64,000 bases of DNA from Sphingomonas psychrotolerans (lineage in GTDB: Bacteria; Pseudomonadota; Alphaproteobacteria; Sphingomonadales; Sphingomonadaceae): contig NZ_CP024923.1 of NCBI RefSeq assembly GCF_002796605.1, positions 62,001 to 126,000 on the forward strand. The letters run 5' to 3'. Numbering within the stretch: position 1 is the stretch's first letter; every line of letters begins with the position of its first letter. Below the pieces are notes generated by a model. The model searched no databases. It had not been told where the DNA came from and saw nothing but the letters and a program-made list of their open reading frames with translations. Position numbers and translations under genes: made by a program. Below are positions 8,663-17,528 of this stretch, in pieces.

Positions 8663-10050
8663 GTCTCGCGCTCCCTTGGCATCGCGGGCGCGTGCCCCTG
8701 CGCACGAGCGCCCCGGCGCAGGCGCGGAGCCAATTCACGCCGAGCCGCGCCGAAGCGCTGATCCCGGTCGCGCAATTCGTCTATTTCGTCTTCCTGATGA
8801 TGATCTTCATCGGCCAGCAGCCCTTCTCGTCGCGCAATCAGGAACAATTGGTCGCAATGGCGGCCAACAATGACGGGTCGGATATCTTCAAGCAGGCCTT
8901 CTTCATCGGCTTCGCGCTGCTGCTGACGCTGCTCGAGTTGGTCCGGCGCTATAAGCCGCAATATCGCTTCACCTATTGGCCGCTGCTGCTGATGCTCGGC
9001 TGGTTCCTGATCAGCTGCGCGTGGGGCGTCGATCCCTTCGTCTCGTTCAAGCGGGCGATGCAGCAAGTGATCGTGATCTACATCACTTTCGTCTCGCTCG
9101 CTCTGCTTGGCCCCGAGCGGATCTATCGCACTCTGGTCGCGGCCTTGGTCACTTCGCTGCTGATCTGCTGGGTGTCGCTGCCGCTCACGCCCAACGCCGT
9201 CCACCCGCCGACCGAGAGCGATAAGGCGCTGATCGGTGCGTGGCGTGGCTTCTTCTTCCACAAGAACATCGCCGGCGCAGTGATGGCGCTGACCTTCGTG
9301 GTCACCGCGCATGCCTATTTCACCACGCGCAAATGGCATTACGCGTTGTTTTCGGTGATGGCGTTCGTCTTCGTCGTCGGCACCAAGAGCAAGACCTCGC
9401 TCGCGCTCTGCTTCGCCATCCTCGCGGTGAGTTCGGTCTATCGCGTGCTCAGCCAGTCGGTCGCCAAGCGCGCGGTGCTGCTGCTGCTCGTGGGATTCGG
9501 CATGGTCGCCTTCCTCGCGCTCTACATCGTCTTCCAGCCGCTGATCGAACGCTGGTTCGCCGATCCGACTGCCTTCACCGGCCGCGTCTCGATCTGGAAG
9601 GTCGCGATCGATTATCTCGCCGATCATCCCTATCTCGGCTCGGGCTTCGGCGGCTTCTGGCAAGTCGGCGAGCTCTCGCCCGCGCACCAGTATCTCAACC
9701 AGCAATTCCAGATGCTCACCGCGCATTCGCACAACGGCTATCTCGAGATCCTCGTCACCACCGGGCCGGTCGGGCTGGTGCTGCTGCTCGTCTCGTTCGT
9801 GGTGTTGCCGGCTTATTGGTTCCTGACCGGCACGACCAAAGCGAACGCCACGCTGATGGCGAGCGCCTTCGCGATCTGGAGCTTCGTGCTCTACCAGAAC
9901 CTGCTCGAGACTTCGTTCTTCGACAAGGACCGCCAGGTCTGGGTGATCTTCCTGTCGTCGCTCGCGATTGCCCACGCCTCGTTCAAGTCGGTCGAGCGTC
10001 CCCGCTGGCATCGCCGCACTCCAGTTTTGGCCCCCGGAGGTGCCGCATGA
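8659..10050 (+). CDS. Wzy-like polysaccharide polymerase (O-antigen ligase family)
   Basis: This 463-residue multi-spanning inner-membrane protein starts at the ATG at 8659, which overlaps the flippase stop as ATGA. About 10-12 membrane segments are seen, with a large periplasmic loop near 300-380 containing RVSIWKVAIDYLADHPYLG and AHSHNGYLEILVTTGPVG. This H-N-G-Y-L pattern is typical of the Wzy_C/O-antigen ligase family (PF04932). In a locus with Wzx, Wzz and Wza homologues the likely role is block polymerisation of repeat units; ligase activity cannot be excluded. A GGAGG for the next gene lies inside its last codons. Confidence 0.85.
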   Translation: MSLALPWHRGRVPLRTSAPAQARSQFTPSRAEALIPVAQFVYFVFLMMIFIGQQPFSSRNQEQLVAMAANNDGSDIFKQAFFIGFALLLTLLELVRRYKPQYRFTYWPLLLMLGWFLISCAWGVDPFVSFKRAMQQVIVIYITFVSLALLGPERIYRTLVAALVTSLLICWVSLPLTPNAVHPPTESDKALIGAWRGFFFHKNIAGAVMALTFVVTAHAYFTTRKWHYALFSVMAFVFVVGTKSKTSLALCFAILAVSSVYRVLSQSVAKRAVLLLLVGFGMVAFLALYIVFQPLIERWFADPTAFTGRVSIWKVAIDYLADHPYLGSGFGGFWQVGELSPAHQYLNQQFQMLTAHSHNGYLEILVTTGPVGLVLLLVSFVVLPAYWFLTGTTKANATLMASAFAIWSFVLYQNLLETSFFDKDRQVWVIFLSSLAIAHASFKSVERPRWHRRTPVLAPGGAA

Positions 10051-10973
10051 CCGAAATCGCCATCTGTATCGCCACCCGCCAGCGCCCGCAGGGCATCACT
10101 CGTACGCTGCGCTCGCTCGCCGAGCTGGTCACCGAGCGCGAAGTGACGATCATCGTCGCCGACAATGACGGCGTGAAGCGCGAAGGCGTGGCCGCCGCCG
10201 AGGCACTGCGGGCGAAGGGCTATCGCTGGCCGCTCCAATTGCTCACGGTGCCGGAGCCCGGCATCCCGCAGGTCCGCAACGCGCTGGTCGCCGCGGCGCT
10301 GCGGCTGCCCGGCATCCGCTTCGTCGCGATGCTCGACGACGACGAGGCCGCCGATCCGCACTGGCTGCACGCGATGCTGGCTTGCCAGGCGGCGACGCGC
10401 GCCGATGTCGTCGGCGGCGCTGTGCTGCGCGAGATGGAGGGCGAGATCGCCCCCTGGGCGGCGCGCCATCCTTTGCTCCAGCCCAAATCGCGCGGCGCCT
10501 CGGGCGTGGTCGACCTGATCGACAGCACCGCAAACGTTCTGATCGACGCCGAAGCCCTCCGCACGCTCGGCGACAGGCCATTCGACGAAGCGATGGCGCT
10601 GACCGGCGGTTCGGACAAGCAGCTGTTCACCCGCATGGCGCGCGCCGGGCGGCGCTTCGCCTGGGCCGAGGACGCGCGCGTCACCGAACTGATCCCGGCG
10701 AGCCGCGTCACTTCCAAATGGCTGCTGATGCGGGGCTATCGGATCGGGATGACCGACACGATCACGGCGATGGCGCATAGCAACGCGCTCAAGGTCGCCA
10801 CTGCGGAGGCTCCCCGCATCATCGGCGGTTTCATCCTGGGTTCGCTCGGCGCGCTCACGCTCGATCGCGCCAAGCGCGTCGTCCGGCTCGGCAAGCTCTA
10901 TCGCGCGGCGGGCAAGATCGCCGCGCTCACCGGCAATCACTACGAGGAATATCGCAAGGTGCACGGCGCATGA
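10047..10973 (+). CDS. GT2 family glycosyltransferase
   Basis: This 308-residue protein has a GT-A fold. It starts IAICIATRQRPQGITRTLRSL; IIVADNDG supplies nucleotide-sugar contacts, and AMLDDDEAADPHWL carries the metal-binding DxD equivalent. GGSDKQLFTRMARAG corresponds to the acceptor and catalytic region. A C-terminal amphipathic stretch (WLLMRGYRIGMTD) may dock to the membrane. The ATG at 10047 has GGAGG seven bases upstream. It resembles the transferase at 15119-16060 in motif layout, so the two may be old paralogues. Linkage and donor cannot be read from sequence. Confidence 0.85.
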   Translation: MTEIAICIATRQRPQGITRTLRSLAELVTEREVTIIVADNDGVKREGVAAAEALRAKGYRWPLQLLTVPEPGIPQVRNALVAAALRLPGIRFVAMLDDDEAADPHWLHAMLACQAATRADVVGGAVLREMEGEIAPWAARHPLLQPKSRGASGVVDLIDSTANVLIDAEALRTLGDRPFDEAMALTGGSDKQLFTRMARAGRRFAWAEDARVTELIPASRVTSKWLLMRGYRIGMTDTITAMAHSNALKVATAEAPRIIGGFILGSLGALTLDRAKRVVRLGKLYRAAGKIAALTGNHYEEYRKVHGA

Positions 10974-11917
10974 AGAACGACACCGGCCAGCCCACATTCT
11001 CGGTGGTGATCCCGCTCTACAATCGCGCCGAGATCGTCACCACGACGATCCGTTCGGTGCTGACACAGGATTTCGGCGATTTCGAGATCATCGTCGTCGA
11101 CGACGGATCGAAGGACGATCCCGAGCCGGTGGTGCGCGCGATCGGCGATCCGCGCATCCGTTTCGTCCGCCAGGACAATGCCGGCGGCGGCGCGGCGCGC
11201 AATCTCGGCATCGAGGAAGCCCGCGGCCGCTATATCGCGTTCCTCGATTCGGATGATCAGTTCCTGCCCGGCAAGCTTTCGATCATGGCGGCGGCGCTTT
11301 CCGACGACGACAACACCATCCTCTATTCGCAGATGCAGGTCGATCGCGGTGTCGACCGCTATTGGGTCCGCCCCGAACGCGGCATCCGCGAGGACGAGGA
11401 CGTTGGCGAATATCTGTTCTGCGCCAACCAGTTCATGCAGACCTCGACATTGGTCGTTCCCACAGAACTGGCAAAGCGGGTGCGCTTCGATCCGGCGCTC
11501 AAGAAGGGGCAGGATCTCGATTTCGCCGTCCGGCTCCAGGTCGCCGGCGGGCGCTTCCGGATGATCGAGCAGCCGCTCACCATCTGGCTCGATGCGAGCG
11601 AAGTGGGGCGGACCTCCTATGTCCGCGGCTACGAGACTTCGCTCGACTGGCTCGATCGCTGCGGGCATCTGCTCACGAGTCGGGCCCGCCACGGCTATCG
11701 CGCCACCGTGCTCGCCTATCACATGGCCCCGGTCCGCCCGCTCGCGACGATTCCCGAGCTGGTCCGCGGGCTGTTCTACGGGCGGGTGCCGGCGCGGATC
11801 CTCGCGCGCCAGCTGCTCCGCTCCTATCTGCCCAAATCCCTCTATCGCTCGCTGGTGAACCAGTTCGTCCAGCGTTTCGGCAAGACCGAAGCGCTGGCTG
11901 GCAAGGCGGGCAAGTGA
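10970..11917 (+). CDS. GT2 family glycosyltransferase
   Basis: This 315-residue GT-A enzyme has the canonical opening FSVVIPLYNRAEIVTTTIRS, then FEIIVVDDGSKDD, NAGGGAARNLGIEEARGRYI and the DxD block AFLDSDDQFLPGKL. KKGQDLDFAVRLQVAGG fits the ED-like catalytic region. It overlaps the preceding GT2 stop by four bases and abuts the next GT2 start, so three transferases are made in series. The role is probably addition of one sugar of the repeat unit at the cytoplasmic membrane face; specificity is unknown. Confidence 0.87.
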   Translation: MKNDTGQPTFSVVIPLYNRAEIVTTTIRSVLTQDFGDFEIIVVDDGSKDDPEPVVRAIGDPRIRFVRQDNAGGGAARNLGIEEARGRYIAFLDSDDQFLPGKLSIMAAALSDDDNTILYSQMQVDRGVDRYWVRPERGIREDEDVGEYLFCANQFMQTSTLVVPTELAKRVRFDPALKKGQDLDFAVRLQVAGGRFRMIEQPLTIWLDASEVGRTSYVRGYETSLDWLDRCGHLLTSRARHGYRATVLAYHMAPVRPLATIPELVRGLFYGRVPARILARQLLRSYLPKSLYRSLVNQFVQRFGKTEALAGKAGK

Positions 11918-12874
11918 ATGGCGCCGGATAGCCCTCTCGACGAGACGCCGGCGGAGGGTCCGCTGTTCACGGTGGTTATCCCCACCTTCAACCGGCGCGA
12001 CGCAGTGGTCGAGGCGGTTCGCTCCGCACTCGACCAGAATGTCCGCGACCTCGAAGTGATCGTCATCGACGACGGCTCGACCGACGGCACCGCCAGCGCA
12101 GTCGCGGCGATCGGCGACGAGCGGCTTCACGTCATCGTTCAGCCCAATGCCGGCGCCGCCGCGGCCCGCAACCGCGGGATCGACTACGCCCGCGGCCGTT
12201 ACGTCGCCTTCCTCGATTCGGACGACCGCTTCCTCGAAGATCATCTCGCCGATCTGCTGCCTTTGCTCGCGCAGGGCGACGATGTCGTCGCCTATTGCCG
12301 CGTGGTGGTCGATCGCGGCTCGGGGCGGCACTTCCTCAAGCCCTATCGCGAGATACTGAGCGGTGAGAGCGTCGACCGTTATCTGATGTGCGAGCGCGGC
12401 TTCATCCAGACGAGCAGCCTCGCGCTGCGCCGCAGCCTCGCCGACACGGTGCGCTATCGCGAGGATGTCGGCTTCGGCGACGATACCGACTTCGCCGTCC
12501 GGCTGTCGCTCGCCGGCGCACGTTTCCTGATGGCGCAGCGCGCGACCGTCGTCTGGGCCGATCGGCGGACCGAGAACCGGCTGTCGCAGGTCCGGGCCAA
12601 TATCGGCAATCTTGCCTGGCTCAAGGATCTGCGCCCGCATATCTCCGAGCGCGCTTATTCGGCCTATATGGGCTGGCACGCCGCCAAAAGCGTGTGGCCG
12701 ACCAGCCGGCGCACTGCGCTAGGATATTATTTCGATGCACTGCGCCACGGTGCGTTTCGACCGAGGGTCGCGGCGATAGTGCTATTGCAAATCATTATCC
12801 CTGATAATCATTATCGAAAAGTCGCGGATCGATGGATCGCTCTGACCAGCCGGGTGCGGGGCGCCCGGATATGA
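11918..12874 (+). CDS. GT2 family glycosyltransferase
   Basis: This 318-residue GT-A protein is closely similar in pattern to its upstream neighbour: FTVVIPTFNRRDAVVEAVRS, EVIVIDDGSTDGTASA, NAGAAAARNRGIDYARGRYV, AFLDSDDRFLEDHL and GFGDDTDFAVRLSLAGA. The pair probably arose by tandem duplication. The start codon follows the previous stop directly. The C-terminal region has a hydrophobic run (RVAAIVLLQIIIP) and basic residues suitable for membrane contact. It is the third consecutive transferase, adding to the same exopolysaccharide repeat unit. Confidence 0.87.
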   Translation: MAPDSPLDETPAEGPLFTVVIPTFNRRDAVVEAVRSALDQNVRDLEVIVIDDGSTDGTASAVAAIGDERLHVIVQPNAGAAAARNRGIDYARGRYVAFLDSDDRFLEDHLADLLPLLAQGDDVVAYCRVVVDRGSGRHFLKPYREILSGESVDRYLMCERGFIQTSSLALRRSLADTVRYREDVGFGDDTDFAVRLSLAGARFLMAQRATVVWADRRTENRLSQVRANIGNLAWLKDLRPHISERAYSAYMGWHAAKSVWPTSRRTALGYYFDALRHGAFRPRVAAIVLLQIIIPDNHYRKVADRWIALTSRVRGARI

Positions 12875-14031
12875 AGCGCCGTACTTTCATCGCCGCCGCG
12901 GCGGCGGCGTGCAGTTTCCCGCTCGCGACCAGCGCGGTGCCCTTCGTGCCGCCGCTTCCGGATTTTGGCGGCCTCGGCCTCGACGCCCGTGCGCGGCGCA
13001 GCGGGCGGCGCTTCGGCTGTGCGATCAAGTCGGGCCAGCTTGCCAAGGATCCCGCCTTCACGGCCGCAGTGCTGCGCGAGGCGGGCACGATCGTGCAGGA
13101 ATATGAGCTCAAGCGGCACGTCACCCAGCCGGCGCCGGGCCGTTACGACTTCAGCGGCAACGACCGGCTGGTCGATTTTGCCCAGAAAAATGGGCTAGCG
13201 GTGCGCGGGCACACGCTCGTCTGGTACGCAATGAACCCGCCCTGGCTTCAGGCGGCTTTGCCCAAGGCGGCACCTCGCGCCAAAGAGGGGCTGCTCACCG
13301 GCTATATCGAGACCGCGATGCGGCGCTATGCCGGGCGGATCGGCGAGTGGGACGTGGTCAACGAGCCCGTCGAGCCGAAGGAAGGCCGCGCCGACGGATT
13401 GCGCGCCAAGAACATCTGGGAGCAGGCGTTCGGCGAGAATTATATCGACCTCGCTTTCCACACCGCACGCCAGGCCGATCCGCGGGCGCGGCTGTTCCTC
13501 ACCGATTTCGGGCTCGAACACGCATCGCGGCGCTGCGCTGCCCGGCGCGCGGCGATCCTCAAGCTGCTCGAACGCGCGCTGGGGCGCGGCGTGCCGATCG
13601 ATGCGCTCGGCATCCAGGGGCATTTGAAGCCGTTCCGCGAGCCGTTCGACGAACGCATCTTCGCCAATTTTCTCGACGAAGTCCGCGGCATGGGGATCGG
13701 CATCGCGATCACCGAGATGGATATCGCCGATCGCGGCGGGCCGCAGGCGATCGAGCCCCGCGACGCGCAGGTCGCCGCGGTGGGCAAGGCGTTTCTCGAT
13801 GTCGCGCTGGATAATCCCGCGACGTCGTCGGTGCTCACCTGGGGGCTGTCGGACCGTTATTCGTGGCTGTCGACCTATCCCGAATATCGCTGGCCGGATG
13901 GCAAGCCGTCGCGCGGTCTGCCGCTCGACAGCGACTTGCGGCGCAAACGACTATGGGCGGCGATGGCGGCGGCGTTCGACGCAGCGCCGGCACGCAGGGC
14001 AAGCATACAGGGCGAGGGAGTGCCGGCATGA
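12871..14031 (+). CDS. GH10 family endo-glycanase (xylanase-type)
   Basis: This 386-residue exported glycoside hydrolase starts at the ATG at 12871 (ATGA overlap with the GT2 stop). The N-terminus KRRTFIAAAAAACSFPLATS is a signal sequence with a twin-arginine-like start. GH10 landmarks are GHTLVWY, EWDVVNEPVEP with the acid/base Glu165, QGHLKP and the nucleophile block ITEMDI with Glu282. Family members cut beta-1,4-xylan, but this gene sits inside an exopolysaccharide operon between a GT2 and an acyltransferase. It may therefore trim or release the organism's own beta-1,4-linked polymer. Family assignment is firm; the substrate is inference. Confidence 0.9.
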   Translation: MKRRTFIAAAAAACSFPLATSAVPFVPPLPDFGGLGLDARARRSGRRFGCAIKSGQLAKDPAFTAAVLREAGTIVQEYELKRHVTQPAPGRYDFSGNDRLVDFAQKNGLAVRGHTLVWYAMNPPWLQAALPKAAPRAKEGLLTGYIETAMRRYAGRIGEWDVVNEPVEPKEGRADGLRAKNIWEQAFGENYIDLAFHTARQADPRARLFLTDFGLEHASRRCAARRAAILKLLERALGRGVPIDALGIQGHLKPFREPFDERIFANFLDEVRGMGIGIAITEMDIADRGGPQAIEPRDAQVAAVGKAFLDVALDNPATSSVLTWGLSDRYSWLSTYPEYRWPDGKPSRGLPLDSDLRRKRLWAAMAAAFDAAPARRASIQGEGVPA

Positions 14032-15116
14032 GAATCGCGCCACTGACCGGGCTGCGCGGCATCGCCGCGATCGCGGTTCTGCTTTACCACATCCCGCACT
14101 CGCCGGCGTTCGCGGCCTTCCACATGACCTTGTTCTCGCGCGCCTATCTCGCGGTCGATCTGTTCTTCGTGCTCAGCGGCTTCGTCATCTCGATCGGCTA
14201 TTACGAACGCGTCGTGAAGCGCCCGAGCGTGGCGAGCTATGGCGATTTCATGCTCAACCGGATGGCGCGGGTGTGGCCACTCCATTTCGTCGTCGCTCTG
14301 GTGTTCCTCGCGCGGATCCTCGTCAACGTCTCGGGCGACCAGCCGGTGGCGCCGACGCCGGCGAACATCGTCACCAATTTGCTGATGGTCCAGAGCTGGG
14401 GCTGGGGAACCCAGGCATTTGCGGGCAATAGCTGGTCGGTGAGCACCGAGCTCGTCGCGTATCTTGCCTATCCGCTGGTGGCGCTGATCGCCTTCTCGCG
14501 GCTGGCATGGCTGCAGGCGCTCGGCTCGGTGGGGCTGCTCATCCTGGTAGCCGCCCTGGGGCATGGTTCCAAAGGGCCGCTCGATGTGAACGATGCCGAC
14601 AGTATCCTGCCGGTACTGCGCTGCCTCGCGGGCTTCTCGCTGGGAGTGATCGCCTATCGGCTGGTCCGCCACCCCAGGGTCGAACAATTGCTCGGCGGCG
14701 AGCACGGCTTCATCGGCAGCTGCGGGCTGATCGTTGCCGCGCTGTTGATCCCGCGCGGCGATGTCGTGGTGGCGCTTGCCTTCGTGCCGCTGGTGGCTGC
14801 CTGCTATTATAACGGTCGCACGGCGCGCGCGCTGCTCGCCAATCCGGTGGCGTTCCACCTCGGGCTGATCAGCTATTCGATCTACCTCTGGCACCCCTTG
14901 GTCCGCGACGTGTTCGCGCGGGTGCTGGGGATCGCGCATCGCCACAATGTGGTCGGGTTCGACTGGGCGTTCGTACTGGCGTTGCTGCTCGTAACGTGGC
15001 TGATCTGTTGGGCGAGTTATTTGCTGATCGAGGTTCCCGGCCATCGCGCGATCAAGAAGCTCGAGCGGCGCTTCGTGCCGCGGCCACCTCTGCCCTTCCA
15101 GCAGGCCGCCGAATAA
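14028..15116 (+). CDS. Membrane acyltransferase 3 family protein
   Basis: This 362-residue inner-membrane protein of the acyltransferase 3 family (PF01757) includes OafA- and GumF/G-type O-acetylases. The N-terminal signature is LTGLRGIAAIAVLLYHI, with the family Arg and His, followed by AVDLFFVLSGFVISIGY and about ten membrane segments. Near the C-terminus LISYSIYLWHPLV matches the conserved block seen in this family. GAGGGAG lies eight bases before the ATG at 14028, which overlaps the GH10 stop. The likely role is acetylation or other acylation of the exopolysaccharide repeat unit. Confidence 0.9.
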   Translation: MRIAPLTGLRGIAAIAVLLYHIPHSPAFAAFHMTLFSRAYLAVDLFFVLSGFVISIGYYERVVKRPSVASYGDFMLNRMARVWPLHFVVALVFLARILVNVSGDQPVAPTPANIVTNLLMVQSWGWGTQAFAGNSWSVSTELVAYLAYPLVALIAFSRLAWLQALGSVGLLILVAALGHGSKGPLDVNDADSILPVLRCLAGFSLGVIAYRLVRHPRVEQLLGGEHGFIGSCGLIVAALLIPRGDVVVALAFVPLVAACYYNGRTARALLANPVAFHLGLISYSIYLWHPLVRDVFARVLGIAHRHNVVGFDWAFVLALLLVTWLICWASYLLIEVPGHRAIKKLERRFVPRPPLPFQQAAE

Positions 15117-15118
15117 TC

Positions 15119-16060
15119 ATGCCCGCGACGGTCATCGCGATCCCGACCTTCCGGCGCCCGCAGCAACTGCGCCACCTCCTAGAGGCGATCGCACGACTGG
15201 AGGGTCTCGACGACGCGTTGCTGCTGGTTGCCGACAACGATGCGGGTGGGGAAGGGGCCGCGGTGGCGGCCGCGATGGCGGCGGACTTGCCGATCCCGCT
15301 CGAAATAATCCGCGTGCCCGAACCTGGCCTGTGCCATGCCCGCAACGCTATCGTTGCGCATGCGCTCGCCATCCCGACGATGCAGCGCCTCGCGATGATC
15401 GACGACGACGAATGGCCGGAACCGCAATGGCTCGCGGCACTTACCACCGTCCAGCAACGGACCGGTGCGGCAGTTGTCGCGGGGCCGGTGAGTCCGGTCT
15501 TCCCCGAAGGCGCCCCCGATTGGGCGGAGCAGACCCTCGTATTCCGCTCGGAGCAGCGCCCCGAGGGACCGGCCGAGATGCTCTATGCCAGCAACAATCT
15601 GCTGGTGACGCGCGTCGCGCTCGAGGCGCTTGGTGCGCCGTGGTTCGATCCCGCCTTTAATCGTAGCGGCGGCGAGGATCTCGATTTCCTCACCCGGCTG
15701 AAGGCGATCGGCTTTGGCTTCGCTTGGGCGCCAGGCGCGCGGGTCTCGGAATGGGTTGGCGCCGAGCGGGCGCGCAAGGCTTGGGTGCTGCGCCGGATGT
15801 GGCGGATCGGGGTCACCGACACGCGTGTCGCCTGCAAGCAGCGCGGGCCGTTCGGCCGTATTGCCCTCGGCGCTCGCTCGCTTGCCCTGCTCGGTCTGCG
15901 CACCGCCGCGCTGCCGGCGCTTGCGTGGCACCGCAACCGGCTCGACGTGGCGGGGCAGTGGGTCAAGGCGGTGGCGCGGCTCTACGCATTGGCGGGCGGG
16001 AGCGACGCGATCTACGCCGCCCCCGCCACGCTCAATTCTGCCAGGCGCGGAAGCTCTTGA
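15119..16060 (+). CDS. GT2 family glycosyltransferase
   Basis: This 313-residue GT-A enzyme starts at the ATG at 15119, two bases after the acyltransferase stop. Motifs are TVIAIPTFRRPQQLRHLLEA, LLVADNDAGGEG, EPGLCHARNAIVAHAL, AMIDDDEWPEPQWL as the DxD block, and NRSGGEDLDFLTRLKA. The layout (ADND, EPG, DDDE, GGxD) is shared with the transferase at 10047-10973. It is the last gene of the plus-strand exopolysaccharide chain. Its 3' end overlaps the 3' end of the convergent GH16 gene by 29 bases. Confidence 0.86.
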   Translation: MPATVIAIPTFRRPQQLRHLLEAIARLEGLDDALLLVADNDAGGEGAAVAAAMAADLPIPLEIIRVPEPGLCHARNAIVAHALAIPTMQRLAMIDDDEWPEPQWLAALTTVQQRTGAAVVAGPVSPVFPEGAPDWAEQTLVFRSEQRPEGPAEMLYASNNLLVTRVALEALGAPWFDPAFNRSGGEDLDFLTRLKAIGFGFAWAPGARVSEWVGAERARKAWVLRRMWRIGVTDTRVACKQRGPFGRIALGARSLALLGLRTAALPALAWHRNRLDVAGQWVKAVARLYALAGGSDAIYAAPATLNSARRGSS

Positions 16061-17393
16061 CCACCATGTCGCCTGAACCGTCGGTATAGCTGCCGGTCGT
16101 CTTCACTGCGACGTCCATGATCGGATACCAGCGGTGGCCCCGGAACGGGTTGACGCTCTGATACGTCTCCAGCCCGTCGACGAACCAGGTGATGTACTCG
16201 GGTCCGATGTCCACGGCATAGCGGTGATAGCCTTGGGAGAAGCCCGACATGCCATAGGCTTGCTCGGCCTGGATGTTGGTGCCGCGCTGGAACGTCCGCC
16301 AGCCGCCGCTGCCGCCGTGGATCGTCGCCGAGATATGGCGGTCGAAATCCCAGTAGCTTTGATAGCCGAAGCCCTCGTACACATCGATCTCGGGCGGCCA
16401 GCCTGAAGTCGAGATCAGCCAGAAGGCTGGCCACGCGCCGCGCCGGTCGGGCATCTTCGCCACCCACTCATATTGGCCGTAGCCGATCTGGGTGGAGGGC
16501 GTGTTGTGTCCGCTCAGCACCACGGAACCGTAATTATACGCGATACCCGCCCAGCTGAGCGGAGTGTCGAGCACCTGCGTGTGCATCACCAGACCCTCGT
16601 CGGTATAGCGCAGCGGGGCCTCGGCGTTCGGGTGGAGCTCGCCGTCGAGATAGATGCCGGTTTCGCCGTTGGCGGGCTGGGCGCGGCCGTGGGAGAGCTT
16701 GGTCGACCACGCACCCGACCAGCCGTCGTCGGACCAGCGCATATTGCTCTTGGTCATCTCATATTGGAGCGCGCCATAAGTGCGGAAGGTCCGCGGGTTG
16801 CGGAAGCCGCTGGTCGCGGGCGCCGTGGGCGTCGCGCTGGAATTCGCCGTCACCGTGGCGCTGGCCGTGCCCTGATCCGCCCCCCATGGCGCCTCGCGCA
16901 GCTTCAGGGAGAATTGCTGACCATCCGCGGCGTCGAGGATGGGTACCGACACGGTCTTGCGCAGCGGATCGCCCGGGCGGAAGATCACGACGCTTTCGGT
17001 GGCCTTGTACTGATAGCCCGAGATCGCCTTGTTGGCGCCCGATCCGTTGACCGTGATGACGCGGGCAATGACGGTGTTCGGAGTGGCCCGGTTGAGTATG
17101 ACGGGTACATAGGCCACCGCAGCGTCTGGTTCGAACACTGCCGCGCCGATCGACAGCGACGCCTTTTCGGGCAGGCGCGTGCCGTTGGCGAAGTCGAAGT
17201 TTGCGAAGCTGTTGGTCCCCGCTGCACTGTTCTCGATCTGCGCCGGCGCCGCGACGGACATGGTCGTTGCAGTTGCAGGAACGACAATCGCCCCTGTCTG
17301 TTGCTGTGAAGAATTGGAGTCGTTGCTAGAGCACGCCGCGAGCGCGCACAGAGAGAAGGCGCCCGCGAACGGACGCAACAAGGTGATACGCAT
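16032..17393 (-). CDS. GH16 family glycoside hydrolase lipoprotein with N-terminal beta-sandwich
   Basis: This 453-residue envelope protein has a lipobox (LCALAAC, Cys21), so it is probably lipid-anchored. Residues about 75-185 look like a Calx-beta-type domain (AAVAYVPVILN, VIFRPGDPLRKTVSVPI). The C-terminal half is a GH16 domain with PPEIDVYEGF carrying the catalytic Glu335, Asp337 and Glu340, and WPAFWLIS before it. GH16 enzymes cut beta-1,3/1,4-glucans and related polymers. With ugd and galU behind it and the exopolysaccharide operon converging on it, a role in trimming the secreted polymer is likely but inferred. Its start lies 63 bases downstream of the terminator-like palindrome that follows ugd, so it probably has its own promoter. 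Confidence 0.88.
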   Translation of the reverse strand: MRITLLRPFAGAFSLCALAACSSNDSNSSQQQTGAIVVPATATTMSVAAPAQIENSAAGTNSFANFDFANGTRLPEKASLSIGAAVFEPDAAVAYVPVILNRATPNTVIARVITVNGSGANKAISGYQYKATESVVIFRPGDPLRKTVSVPILDAADGQQFSLKLREAPWGADQGTASATVTANSSATPTAPATSGFRNPRTFRTYGALQYEMTKSNMRWSDDGWSGAWSTKLSHGRAQPANGETGIYLDGELHPNAEAPLRYTDEGLVMHTQVLDTPLSWAGIAYNYGSVVLSGHNTPSTQIGYGQYEWVAKMPDRRGAWPAFWLISTSGWPPEIDVYEGFGYQSYWDFDRHISATIHGGSGGWRTFQRGTNIQAEQAYGMSGFSQGYHRYAVDIGPEYITWFVDGLETYQSVNPFRGHRWYPIMDVAVKTTGSYTDGSGDMVVKSFRAWQN

Positions 17394-17455
17394 TTAAACA
17401 CCCCCCGGTGTCGGCGGCCGACAACTGTGCCGCCTGAAGGGTATTTAGAAGGAAA

Positions 17456-17483
17456 AGGGCGCCCAACCATGGTTGGGCGCCCT
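17456..17483 (-). terminator. Perfect 28-bp palindrome, probable ugd terminator
   Basis: Two 14-base arms (AGGGCGCCCAACCA and its complement) form a perfect palindrome between the ugd stop and the GH16 start. On the minus strand it is followed by TTTTCC, so it can act as an intrinsic terminator for ugd. Its core CCAACCATGGTTGG resembles the paired palindromes upstream of galU, so it might also be a binding site for GH16 regulation. Confidence 0.65.
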
Positions 17484-17528
17484 ATTTGCGTTAAGTTGAA
17501 GATGAAAAGCCGTCGAATGCGGAACTGA

